NCBI GenBank assembly: GCA_022578965.1
Contig: MU400614.1
Location: 62,001-126,000 of the forward strand
Length of the DNA: 64,000 nucleotides
Source of the DNA: Xylaria sp. FL1777
Taxonomy: Eukaryota > Ascomycota > Sordariomycetes > Xylariales > Xylariaceae
Direction of reading: 5' to 3'
Position 1 is the stretch's first letter, and every line of letters begins with the position of its first letter. Position numbers and translations under genes: made by a program. Below, in pieces: positions 47,124 to 58,682 of this stretch. The notes under the pieces were generated by a model, which was not told the DNA's origin, did not search any database, and was given only the letters and a program-made list of their open reading frames with translations.

Positions 47124-49883
47124 TTATTTCTTTCCATTGCGAGCCTTCGCCGCGTCCTTGAGTGCCTGGATATCCGCCGTCCACTGGCCAACATCAGGGC
47201 GTAAGACCCGGCGGTCATACGTCAACAAACCATTAACCTCGCCCTCCACATCTGTAGTTTGCCTGTGTAACGTAAGTAATGTCAGGGTGAGTTGATCTAA
47301 TACCGGACAGACTAAAAGAAAAGACTAAACTTACGTCCATATAGCGGCTGAGCAGTCCCACTTCTCGACCTGATCTCTTAGTTCTGAAAGGAGAACGTGG
47401 CCACGGTAGTTCCAAGCTTCAATGGTCTCGTCGATCTCGTAAGTCTGGTTGATACCGTCGATCGCCTGTTGGACCTTCCATAAATGGTCCGCAGAGACGT
47501 TCTGACCGATGCCGCCGAATTCTCCTTGAATTGCAATGCGCTTATGGTCATAAGGTGTCGAAGCGATGGAGTAAAAGGGAGTTCCACATTGTGGGTTAGC
47601 ATAGTGATGATTATCATGCCAGTCACCAAAGCCGTGGTCAATCCAGCCAGAAGTAGAGTCGACCAGTCTAGTCGGGTCGAGTTTCTTTATGCGTTCTGTC
47701 AAATATTCTTCGGGATAATATGTCGTTATTTGAGCCCAGCCTTCGTTATAGATAATCTACTATTATTAGCTTTGACTCCCTAACGTTCAGAAAGGGAGGT
47801 AGGGGCGGGCTTACCCAGGTGTAGATGCTGGGGTAATTCTTGTGTTGTTCAATCAAAATACCAAGCTGGCGTTCCCATTCTTTTTGTTGATCATCGTTTG
47901 GTAACCGGTTTGCTGGCATGGATGGCATGTCTTGAATCAGTAAGACACCAAGTTCGTCGCAGGCACGGTAGAACAGGGCATTCTCAACCTTGATATGCTT
48001 CCGAAGCATATTGAAGCCGAGGTCCTTTAACTGCTTAAGGTCGAACACCATTGCTTCATGATTTGGTGGAACATAAATCCCGTCAGGCCAAAACCCCTGA
48101 TCAAGTGTTCCAAATCTGTTAAGACTAAGCGTATATTCTTTGTAATCGTACCCATACTGGGACTGTGCTTACAAGAAGAAGAACTCGCCGTTGATCAATG
48201 GGCGTTTAACGCCGTTGATCTCTCCGCTAGCAATGGTTCGGAACCCTGTGTAGGAAGTGACCTTGTCATCTCCCACGGTAACTGTAAGGTTGTAGCTAGG
48301 TCCAAGTTAGCAAGTGTTCGGGTAAAAGTGAGATTAATACGGTAATTCATACAGCGTAGGGCTATCGGGCGACCATAAGCTTGGTGATTTCACCTTGAAA
48401 GAAAAGGCTTCGTTGGCTCTTCCCCTTCCAGTAGCAACATCCTTCCCGCTGTCATCGGTAACAGTAATTCGAACAGTATCTCTGGAATTTTCACTAGTAG
48501 TGGCAGTCACGTTGACTTATTAAGAGCGTATATTAGTAGAAAGCTAGCGACAATTGCAGCTGTTTATCAACTTACCAGTGCCATACATGTCTGCGGCTAC
48601 ATCAAGCTGAGTGATGTGCTGTGTAGGTACACTGCAGTAACTCTGGTCAGTCTTCTCCAATCTAATCTGTACCTTTATTTTTTTTTTCTTTTGGTTGGGG
48701 GGATAGGGGGTTGTCTGAGGCGTCACAGACCGACAAGGAACTGTTGAACTCTCAATTTGGCCGAGGCAGGAAGACTCCGAGAATGACTTACGACTCCAGC
48801 CATACCTGCATCAACGTCAGTCTTAATTTCAACAATCGCCATTCATCAACTATGATGCCTATGAAGTATTTAGGTACAAACAAAATTAAATGCAAGGAGG
48901 GCGTACACTTTGCCAAATCCCAGAGCATGGGGTGTAGAAGATATGGGAAGGATTTATGGTCTGCTTTCCAATAGGAATCATGTAGCCTACATATCAGAGT
49001 TAGCATATTTACGTCCTCGGTAATATTCAGGTATGGTATACTAACCATTGGCATCAGTGGGATCGAAGACATCAACTCGTAATGTATTGGTTCCCTCCTT
49101 GACCAGGTCGGTGATATCGAACGAAAATCTCCAATAGCCACCAGTGTTGTTTCCTGCAATCTTGTCGTTGACATAAACAGTAGCCTGATAATCGACAGCC
49201 TCGAAGTTGATTAGGATCTTATTGCCTTTGCCCTTCAAATCTTTGGAAACTTCAAATTCACGAGCAAACCAAGAAGTCTGGGCATGCTGCATCACACCTG
49301 AGAGAGCCCCCTATTCGATAGGCATAGATTAGCGATCAGCGTATACAGCAGAAATCTTGGAGTCGTATATAAGAGGAGTGGAGTAAAAGTTTTATCGTCA
49401 GGTAGCCTCTACTCCGGGATCCTATAACAAGGAGATAATTTAACTTTGGAAAGCTAACCTCAATACATGAAGGTACAAGAACGTCAGTACCCTGGGGGGT
49501 ACCAGATGCAGAGGTGCCCTGTCCCCATTTCCATATACCGTTCAAGCTCTGCCAACGGGATCGCTGAAGCTGTGGTCGGGGATACTCCGGCCACTATGCT
49601 CGCTAGAGTCAGTAATTACTCTTCTGGGTGAATATTATGCTCTTGATGCATGCTCTCGAGACATGTTGGGAGTCCTCAGGTTGTTAGAAAGGGAAGAAAA
49701 CGACTCTAGTGTGCACATACGGGGTTGGTGCCGACTTTGTATGTCCAATCCGTATCTAATGGCGGTGTCTTGCAAAGTTAATGTTAGATCGTACTCCTTA
49801 ACATACTATAGAGAACTAACCTTAACTTCATACCCCAGAGCCGACAAGGCGAAGAATAGTAATCCCCAGTTATTAGTCCTCAT
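47124..49883 (-). CDS. Secreted glycoside hydrolase family 2 (beta-galactosidase/glucuronidase-like)
   Basis: Twelve exons join in phase to 602 residues: 49,883-49,821, 49,768-49,721, 49,593-49,459, 49,310-49,046, 48,986-48,907, 48,805-48,792, 48,631-48,576, 48,515-48,353, 48,295-48,173, 48,115-47,815, 47,756-47,335 and 47,262-47,124. A short signal peptide leads into the sugar-binding domain (QRSRWQSLNGIWKW, GVMQHAQTSWFAREFEV, DPTDANG). The beta-sandwich includes CSGIWQSVWLESVPTQHI, and the catalytic TIM barrel follows. The acid/base is E421 in IIYNEGW and the nucleophile E495 in IQGEFGG, so the active site is intact. GH2 covers beta-galactosidase, mannosidase and glucuronidase; FGTLDQGFWPDGIY does not settle which. 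Exon 6 is a 14-base micro-exon coding Val-Trp-Leu-Glu. No frameshift or nonsense change is present. Confidence 0.92.
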
Positions 49884-52800
49884 TCTGGCTCTCTAGACAA
49901 TTCAAAATCTATGTTGAGATGAGACTAAATCTCACAGTCCAAGGATGCACCCTGGGTCTGTCATTCGCCTTTACTCGAAGTCAACACTCTAAAAGCGGAT
50001 AGACAACTGTTTGCCGAAATCCGGTGCCATCTAAGGAACTTCGTATCTACTTATACAGACAATATGACCAAAGAAACTTGTTCATTCCTAGCATCACGCA
50101 ATGCCTACTCCGCATCTGATCCTCAATTCTCATATCACCTTCCTCTTCCTAGTGCTATATGGGGTCTGCTTGACGTTGTAACCCCATACATTACATCGAG
50201 GTGCTTGGCAGGGCAGACAAGTGGTAACGATGTAGTGTAAGACATCTTGGTACATTAGAGGTCTTGTAATAAGCCACTGCGATGTAAGAGGTACACCATG
50301 TTTGCCATGGCATAAGCGTGACCTCTAACGGAACAAAACACGCCATACCGGGGGTAGTAGAGTCAAGCGAGCGCACTATTGGGGTAGAAGGGGTCGATCG
50401 GTCAAGGCTAGGTATAGTATCGTAGAATTTGTACTGAAATGACCGTTTGCCTACACCATAAGTTGCGGTCAGCAGAACAGCATATGCTGGTAAGGTAGCT
50501 ATCGGATCCCATGAATATTTCCGCCATGCTGCCGAGTCTAAGTCGCCCAAGAGCTTGGCTATGCTGGATGTACATGAGATCCACGATAACGGCACCTCGG
50601 ATGGAGTCCGTGCTAGGTAAGGATGGGATGACTGGACATCATATGAGTCAAATGCTTCAATCTAGTGACCTAGAACAGAAACCGTCAAACTTTTCGTAAA
50701 CAAATAAATGAAAATTCATGTCATATAGCTCTCTGAATGAAATTAACGAGAGACAAGTATTTTGTGAGGGACGTTGTTCCTGGCCCATAAGTCGGGACGG
50801 GTCATGGTGTATTGTTACCGGGAAAGGCCCTTGCGAGGAGAACTCTCTGCATGAAAAATAAATAATATATTAGCGGGGAAACATATCTAGTCTATTTGAT
50901 ATCTTTCCTTGTCAGCCAGAGTAATAAACGATATAAGATGCAGTCGTGAACATCCCGGTTCGGAGACGGATGTGCGTGTGATCCGCGAGCTAAGGATGAG
51001 GTAAGTCGCCTAAGAGGCTCATGTGGGCTGTCTCGATCACACTTGGAAAAGAGGTAAGCCTGGCACTTCTGCCCGGGGCAGTTACACAGTATTGGTGACA
51101 AAGCAAACGGCATGTAACGTCATGACCCATTCTTTGCCTCGTCGCGCACATGACGCCCCATAATCTTCTTACCTTGTTCATCACATAGCCGCGGGGTTCG
51201 AACGCGGGGTTAAGAGTTAAGCTTGGGGAAATCATGGAGCATTGTCCCTCGGGGATGTCCGGCATTAGAGGTTTGGAGAAGGGGAGCCTAGTGGTAACTT
51301 GGTCAATTAACACCAGCTTCGGAGAAGGCAGCCAACCAGACTTTCTTACCTGGACAACTTTGTTCGAACTCTTCTTCTTAGATATGGCACAGTTACATCT
51401 CGGCTTAGGAAAGAGTTAAAGTTGCAAAGCTAAATGAACATGCCATGACATTAGGCTGGAAACAGGCTCATGATTTGTCGATCATAAGATTCACTAGGGT
51501 GCCGTGGGTCTCTCCGTCTTCGGGGTGTTGACACTATATTGCTTGCTAGGTTTTAGCGTTCGAGCTGCTCTTGCGCACGAGGCCGGTATTATTCACACCT
51601 TGAGAAGCAGTAGAACGTTGAAAATCGCTGAAATCCGAGCTGCCGAGACTAAATGAACCCTAAGCCCATCATGAGAGGCGCAGCTGAGTTTATTTTCTAA
51701 CTGTAAGAAATTTTATCAGATGAAGTCGGAATTCATGAAATTGATCACTTCCATACGCCGCCCAGTCTAGCCTTGATTCCCCCTGGCATTAGTCTTCGGC
51801 ACTAAGGTGGTTCTAGGGACAATATAGTAGGTGGACTCATCCTTGACAATCGGCAACGAGATACCTACCGTATCTTGACTAACGGACAACACGGCATTCA
51901 ATGCTTGGCAGCGCCACGGCGTCACCCCGAGAAGCTCATCGGAAGCTTTAGCAACCTTCCCATTTCCTTTTTGCTGTAGTAGCAAGAGCCCGTACGATAT
52001 CTACTCCCTACATAATATGAATACATTGTATTCATGTCTAACGCCCATTGAACCGATGTTCTGTCGATAACAGATGATTTGTTGTCCAGGTTCCAGGCTC
52101 GGCTTTGGAACGAAATGTAGTAGTTATTTTCAAATTTGTTATATCTTAATATATGGATTTAGAGTGAACTGCCTCCAAGTCTTAGTCTCACTTATACTTA
52201 TCGACGGTCGAACTCACGCCCCAGATTTCATTGTTAATGTTCAAGAGGCCCGATTTCAGTCAAACCACATGACCGGAAAAAAAAAATCCAAGTATTGGTA
52301 CCTTCTCAATAGCTAGGATAGCAAATCTGTTAGAAAACATCACAAGACGGTTCACTTATCCGACGGTGAAGAAAACGGAGTGATAACTGACCGGTCACCG
52401 GGGCGGTGTCGGCAAGACTTGGGGAAGGAGAGAATGCAACACAATAGTCTAGTAATTCGAGTATTCTCGACGACTGCGAACCCTAGTCAGTCCTCATCGG
52501 CACGTGGTGGTTGCCCTTACATACAGTAGCATCTAAGGCTTAGTCTAATGATTGTCCTCATCCAATCTTGGTTTCACCCCTCCACTTGTTCCGACTGCAT
52601 ATCTTCTCGATGAAAGACTGGCAGAAGATCTGCAGGTAACAAGTCCATGGGGGTGGTGTGTTCCATACTCCTGCAAGCATGTCTTAATATCCCCACTCTT
52701 TAAGCATCGTGACCCAACATTCGGCGATTTATTAGGTGGCATTCGGGTCCTCGAGACTGTCCATAAACCCCAACGATGAGGTTCTTAATGAATGTGTCCG

Positions 52801-53983
52801 AGAATCGAGAGAGACAAAAAGAAAATAGAAAGAAAATTAGTTACAGCTGATGGCGCCAGCTATTGTGTAAACTGCCCAATCGAGTTTATCTTATTGGAGC
52901 AGGGGGTCAGAGTGAGCGTTATATGCCACCATCTTCTCAAGCATTAGTATCCTCAAAGCTCCCTCCGAGTATTCTTATCAATCCAGACGTTCTTCAGGAT
53001 ATAGCCTATTTCTCAGCAATGATATGAAACTTGTAAGCCCCAATTTCCTTGTTAGTTTACCAATGACCGGTTCTGCCAATGGTACTAAGCTGGGGTGATT
53101 AGCCACGTGCAAGGCGTGTTAGCTGTTGTCAAAATGGTGAATAGCAACGCTCGTGTCGTGAGCATACACGGTGCATTAACAGGTACCTTAGGTGTACTGT
53201 TCATCAGTTCGAGCCTTGATAGTATTAGGTTGCCCATTTGTTTAATTATGGAATATGACCAGGGCGTTTGATGGAACAAGAAGACACTATGATTTTGGCG
53301 AATCAGCACATGTATGCGCTCTGTTCGTATTGTCGATGATAATATTGTCGGAATTGTGGTGTCGCCGTTCCACGCCTTGCTACGTAATGTAAATTATACA
53401 AGATGCTGCACGAATGACTTGTACCAGGACTCTCCAGGCTACTGGCTGGTAGTTCCTGATTGTAGTCCCGCCGACAACAAGTAGATAGATGTACTCCACC
53501 GCGAGAGTGGTCTGACAAAAAGGCTATGATGTGATTCGGCTCGCATCATAGATAGAGCACATCCAAGCGCGGAATGAGTATGGATTGATGACCCATTCGT
53601 CCCATCCTAATAGAGCTGAAGACCAATGCTTTTAGCTTGGGAGGCATTGTATCTAGAGACTCTACCTCGATGAGCTTTAGGAGGAAATCGACAAGACAAC
53701 CGGTGGCTAGAATATAGGACCAATTCTGCGTGACAAAACTCGCATTGCGCTGCTTATTTCAGAGTTGTGTAGACTTCACATCATGATTCTGCAGATTCCG
53801 GCTTGACAGTCAACCTCACTGATTGTGCGGTACACACGCTTCGGGGGAAAGGGGGAGGGGGCTACAATTGTCATGTGGCCAATTATTGATAGACCAACGA
53901 TGCCCTATGGGCATATCTTAGAGAGATGGACGCCTCCGAAAGATCCACGACGGTAGTGAAGATTGGGAACGAATGCTGGGCGC
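49884..53983. other. 4.1-kb gene desert
   Basis: Only short frames occur, and I could not link any into a gene with sensible introns. The longest are 50,191-50,595 (-) and 51,767-51,985 (-). The latter encodes SVSQDTVGISLPIV and STYYIVPRTTLVPK, which could be a gene remnant, but I recognise nothing. Composition is intermediate, and TTTTTTT/GGGGG runs are scattered. I see no obvious repeats. Confidence 0.5.
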
Positions 53984-55089
53984 CTAACCAGATTGCCCTC
54001 CTGTACTTCCTGTGCTGGCTGGCCGCGGGGGGGGAGTAAGTACCGAACCGCCTTCTCGATCCCTCTCCATGGCGACGCCTCCCATTAGCACAGACAGAGA
54101 GGGCGGCTCGCCGGCCTCTCCTTCAGAATCTTCACTCTGCTGACTGCTGGCGCTCCCTAGACCGGCGAGGGCATGTTCGGCGACTTCGCGCTCAACCTTC
54201 TTCAGTCGTTCTTTCTCGACTGGGTCGACGAGATCGTCATCATCGCTCCAAAAACCCTCTTCGTTCTCATCGACCTCGGGCATGGCCATTCGCTTCCAGA
54301 ATCGAAGTTCCTGTCTCGTTGCCTTCTCGCGCACTCGCTTGTCCCACCGTGTTTGGTCCTCGTCAAACTTCCTGCGAAACTCGCGCAAGAGGTCATTTGC
54401 CCGACTCGCGTGTTCTTGCACCTCCCACATCTGCTCGCGGAGGCGGCAATTCTCGGAGCGTGCCTCAGCGAGTTGGGCCCGATAGGAGCGATGCCAGGCG
54501 GCGACATCGGCGACGTGCTTTTGCTTGTAAACGTGGAACTGGTTGATTATGCCCTCAAAAACCTTGGCGTAGGTGGCGAGCAATGTGAAGTTGGCGTCTC
54601 GAGATTGCTTCGCGCGGTCGAGGGATTCGGTTAGGATGGATAGCATGGCTTCGAGATTAGGTTCTTGGGCTGGAGGGGAAGCCAGGCGGTTAGCACACTA
54701 TTCTTCCCGTCGTCGTCGTCCTGTTCCTCGCCCACGCTGCCATTCCCGGTTCTCGTCCCCGTCCCCGTGAGCGAACCGCGGGGAGAGGAAAGCGGCAGGA
54801 TAGGGAGTAAAACACAGAAAGGGGGGATAAGCGCACCGAATAGTTCGTCAGTAGCCTCGCCCAAGAGCTCCTCGTTGCCGAGCCCCCGTTCTCGTGCGCG
54901 ATTCCTCACGCGTCCCAAGCCGGACACAATCTCCTCGGTGACGCGCCGATTGTCGGCTAGCTGACGCGACAGCTCTTCGACCATGCCGTATATGATATTG
55001 AGTTCGGCCTGGTGCCCAGCAGGCGTCGGCCCAATAGCCATTGCGCCGGCGGCGGCGGCGGCGGCGGCGGCAGCTCCGTTACCCTGCAT
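53984..55089 (-). CDS. Conserved coiled-coil protein of unknown function
   Basis: Two exons, 55,089-54,837 and 54,669-53,984, give 312 residues. After MQGNG comes a run of about nine alanines encoded by GCC repeats. ELNIIYGMVEELSRQLADNR and TEEIVSGLGRVRNRARERGL follow, then a long coiled coil (about residues 90-190) with DVAAWHRSYRAQLAEARSEN and RQELRFWKRMAMPEVDENEE. The C-terminus is acidic and Ser/Pro/Gly-rich, probably disordered. I have seen similar sequences only as hypothetical proteins of filamentous ascomycetes. A structural or scaffold role fits the coiled coil but is inference. The intron (167 bases) joins DELFAQEPNLEAM. Its promoter carries AGGTACCT elements. Confidence 0.8.
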
Positions 55090-56231
55090 GGTGCTGGTCC
55101 TCTACGTCCCAGTCGTAGATATCTATATGCCAATGAATCTGTGTGCTAACTTGGGTGTTGGGGCCTAGGTCGTCGGTATAGCGAGGGAGGAGTGTTGCAG
55201 GCAAAAAACTCTAGGGGAAATTGTTCTTGTTGAAGGTTTTCGAAGGTAATAAGCTAGGTAGGTAGGTTATGAGCGCTGTTCAGCTTTAGCTACCTTAGGT
55301 ACCTCTAATTCTGGCTACTAGATTAGGTACCTAGGTACTTAAGTAGGTACTGTGGGGTTGCAAACGGACCAAGGGCAACTCGCTGCGCGAGCCCCTTTAA
55401 TACAAGACTATTGGCCTACGGCCACATACACTCCTTCAGTATCTCAGAGAACAACGCCGTTACCAATCGGTCACTTGGTTTCTCTCTACAAAATTTAAGT
55501 AATCTATCCATATGAAATGACATACCCTTGAATTCTAAGTGAGGCTCCCCATAACGAAACTATGAGACTAATAAGACAGTAATATAGATACTTAATACTA
55601 TTGAAGTTCAATCCGTGAAACTTTTGAGAGAGATGTCACCCGGCCTACCTCATCATCAGAACTAGGAATACTACCTTTGGCAGAACCCACGGCATCGACA
55701 AAAGAAATAAACAAGCTATGGGAGCAAATGAGAACGAATGGCAACTCGGTCTTAACATCCGCTGGTATTATGCTATGCACGCCGCTTGCCAGTTCGACTA
55801 TACTGGTTCAAGGCTTGCCATGAGGGCTCTGGTAGCTATGAAAGTACCTAAACATCAGGTGAGACTATTACCATCATTGGAACGGAAGAGAACCCGCAGT
55901 ACAGAATTCGAATTTGAGTTCAACTCTGCCAGAGACGCCGCCGCCGAGAAACTATAAACCAAGGCCTCTTCGCAGGACCGGCTGGTCCCAGCCCAGGTGA
56001 ACATGTCGCCCAGTCCATCGAAAACCGGTCGGCAGCCCGGATCTCTCATTCAGGAGCCTCTGTAATCTGCCGTACAGCACAAGAGCGTCTGCGTCTTGTG
56101 GTTAAGAGAACATAAAACTTGGACTCAGCATCATATCCGCGGGATTATCATGCAGGAGTAACCGTTTGCCATGAAATGCCTATCGTTACTCAGCTTGAGA
56201 CACAGATAAACATCTCCGTATCCATGCGAGG
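55090..56231. promoter_or_regulatory. Divergent promoter of coiled-coil and permease genes
   Basis: About 1.14 kb lies between opposite start codons. It holds AGGTACCT at 55,297-55,304 and TTAGGTACCTAGGTAC at 55,323-55,338, immediately followed by the 29-base repeat copy at 55,349-55,377. Short open frames such as 55,718-55,957 have no recognisable content. Confidence 0.5.
55349..55377 (-). repeat. 29-bp sequence, inverse copy of 45,395-45,423
   Basis: GGGGTTGCAAACGGACCAAG lies at its centre, and it matches the reverse complement of the first copy without mismatch. It lies directly beside AGGTACCT elements. Sequence to the right includes CTCGCTGCGCGAG, a small palindrome not present at the other copy. 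Confidence 0.6.
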
Positions 56232-58012
56232 ATGAGGATGGCCTCTCGTATGCATACTGCGCCTGGACAAACTTCCAGACCTATAGCTCGTTCGACAACG
56301 ACGATACCACAGAGTGATGCTACCATGGCTGCCCTACAGGAGCCTGCGCCAGCAGACTTCGAAAAGGTCATCACGACGCGTCAATTTATCTTCATGGCTC
56401 TAGGGTCGTCCATCGGTGCCGGTCTGCTTCTATCGACAGGACAAGCTCTCGCTATCGGCGGCCCCGCGCCGCTCTTCATCGCCTTCGCCGTCGTTGGCCT
56501 TGCTGTCTGGATCACCATGTGCAACCTCGGCGAGCTGTCGACCAACATTCCCATGAAAGGGTCTTTCTACGAGTTCTCGGTGCGCTTCATCTCACCGGCG
56601 TGGGGTTTCGCGATGGGCTGGAACTACGTCGTGAACTTAGTCTTCGTTTTACCTTTTGAAATTATCGTCATGGTTATGTGTGCGCGGTTTTGGAATCCGG
56701 ATATCTCGGTTTCCTTGCTCATTCCCCCCTTCATCGTTGGACTAATCGTCATTTACTCGTTTGGCGCGAGATGGTACGCTGAGGCTGAGAACGTCTTTGG
56801 CGCTCTGAAGATCATCATTATTGCTGTCTTCGTTGTGACGGCCATTTATATTCTTGTGAGAGATGTGCCGACTGATGCGAGTTCCACAGAGCACATGGCC
56901 TACAAGAGCTGGCATACTGGTGCTTTCAAGAACGGCGTACCGGGATTCCTCTTCGCCTTCACGACTGCGGGCATGGCGTACGGCGGAACTGAAATGCTCG
57001 GGCTGACAGCTGCCGAGTGTCGCTTTCCACAGCGTGTCATGAAGCTCGCAAGTAGGCTGGTCGCTGGCCGTATAATCTTATTGTATCTTCTACCTGTGTC
57101 CATGCTTGGTCTCGTGCTCAAGGTCGATCTCGGCCCCGTTTCTGCCTCTAACGACAACAACACAACCAAGGAGCTCGTAAGCCCCTTCGTGCTCGCTGTC
57201 TCACAAGCCAATATCCCAATGCTCCCGGACCTCATGAATGCCGTTATCATCGTCGCCATATTCTCTATGGCTAATGCGAGCAGTAAGTAATTCTCCGAGT
57301 CACTTTTCTCTGGTCGTGGCTATACTAAGCCTATAAATGCTTCTTTTTAAGCTCAAACATATTTTAAGAGCTTTATGCTCTACCCCTTGAAAACACTTAC
57401 GCATTATGCTTAGAGAGCTGACGACTAATATCGGGCGCTGCAGTATTCGCATCCTCCAGGGCACTACAAGCCATCTCAGCTCGCGGCATGGGGCCTCGCT
57501 TCTGCGCACGTCTGTACCAAGGTCGACCACTAGGCGCGCTCGCGGTCGTCCTAACATTTTCGCTGCTCTCTTTCGCCAAAGCCGCGCAGCACGGCGACGA
57601 GGTCTTCGTGTGGCTACTCTCTCTCGCTTCGTGCTCCAACTACTTGACCTGGTCCTCGATCTGCGTGGCCCAAGTCCGCTGTCGGCTCGCCCTCCAGCGA
57701 CAAGGTAAGTCCTTCGATGATGCGGAGGCGTACCATTCCCCAGTCGGCATTGCGGGCTCCGTCCTTGCTGTCGCCATCTTCGCGTTCGGACTAGCGGCCC
57801 AGATTGTGGCTGCGGCGAGCCCGCTCTCCTCGCGGGCCCCCGTAGCCGCCAGTTTTATTGGTCTCCTTGTTGTCACTGCATTTTGGATCGGATACGCATC
57901 TTGTAAGCGCAACGACTCGCTTCTTGTCCGTCTTAACATTATCGAATTCGGCCCTATAGATCCCATATCAAACGTCGTGGACACTGTCGAGACAGAGCAT
58001 GCGGCTGCCTAA
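56232..58012 (+). CDS. Amino-acid permease (APC superfamily, yeast AAT type)
   Basis: Two exons, 56,232-57,282 and 57,444-58,012, encode 539 residues. A cytosolic N-terminus of about 45 residues leads into ITTRQFIFMALGSSIGAGLL, the conserved first helix that forms the substrate/Na+ or H+ site in this family. PMKGSFYEFSVRFISPAWGF, WNYVVNLVFVLPFEIIV and AYGGTEMLGLTAAE follow. About twelve hydrophobic segments can be counted in total. The second exon opens with ASSRALQAISARGMGPR, the conserved loop after helix 8. It should import amino acids by proton symport at the plasma membrane; specificity is not deducible. The start is chosen at the first ATG, although later in-frame Met codons (residues 3, 7 and 32) are possible. 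Confidence 0.92.
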
Positions 58013-58682
58013 GGTGGGCTGAAGTGAATTTGAAATGGTAGGCCGCTCAACAGGGAACGAGTTATCACTTGGGTTTAAATGCGTTTCTTTAGAAGTGTAG
58101 ATGATGTCTTTGGAAACCAGCGTTATTGAGGGAATTTTTGTATTAGCAAGGCGTTTATCCACGGGAACAAGTTTGGCATTTGGTGAGTTTCCATAACTCT
58201 GCTCTCCAGTAGTACCACTACTATTGAAGAGGCATTGGTTAACCGCTCCGGTTATGAATCTCTAAAATAATTAAGATAAACATTGGTAGGTATTTTCCCT
58301 TTCTAAGTTAGGACTCCTAGATCTGCAGCCTGAAGTCTCTGTTTGATATATATTTTATATAATACGCTTGTTCTTTTTATTTCCTTCTTGACTAATTTTG
58401 GCTTTTGTATTGAGTTAGACATCCTTTGTGCAAATAGGACAGGAAGCAATCACGAACGGCTGGTGTTGTAACCCATCTTTATGCTCGTATTGTAATTATA
58501 AAAGGCTTTATAGCAACGAGTCTGCCACTCATGGCCCTGACTAATATCGACGTCAACACATGCAGGTCCCAGCCTGGATCTCTTCATCATATTGCCATTA
58601 TCTCGAACCACACTTGTCAGCGTCATGAATGATCATACAAGCTATCAGCTATCCGAACGCCGCATTAAACAAGTCTTCAAAA
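58013..58682. other. Convergent 3' region, no gene seen
   Basis: About 670 bases of moderately AT-rich sequence lie between the permease and MCM2 stop codons. No open frame or repeat of interest is seen. Confidence 0.5.

Noticed and set aside
50191..50595. 134-codon minus-strand frame in the gene desert
   Set aside because: No recognisable motif, no supporting introns, and composition no different from surrounding non-coding sequence.
51180..51220. GGTTCGAAC resembling a tRNA T-loop
   Set aside because: Flanking bases do not form the T stem and no acceptor, D or anticodon arms can be drawn.
54173..54634. 153-codon plus-strand open frame
   Set aside because: It is a shadow of the coiled-coil gene on the minus strand, which has the conserved segments and a consistent intron.
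45395..55377. A single 10-kb transposon bounded by the 29-bp inverted repeats
   Set aside because: The interior holds ordinary fungal genes with introns, no transposase is visible, and the outer flanks show no target-site duplication.
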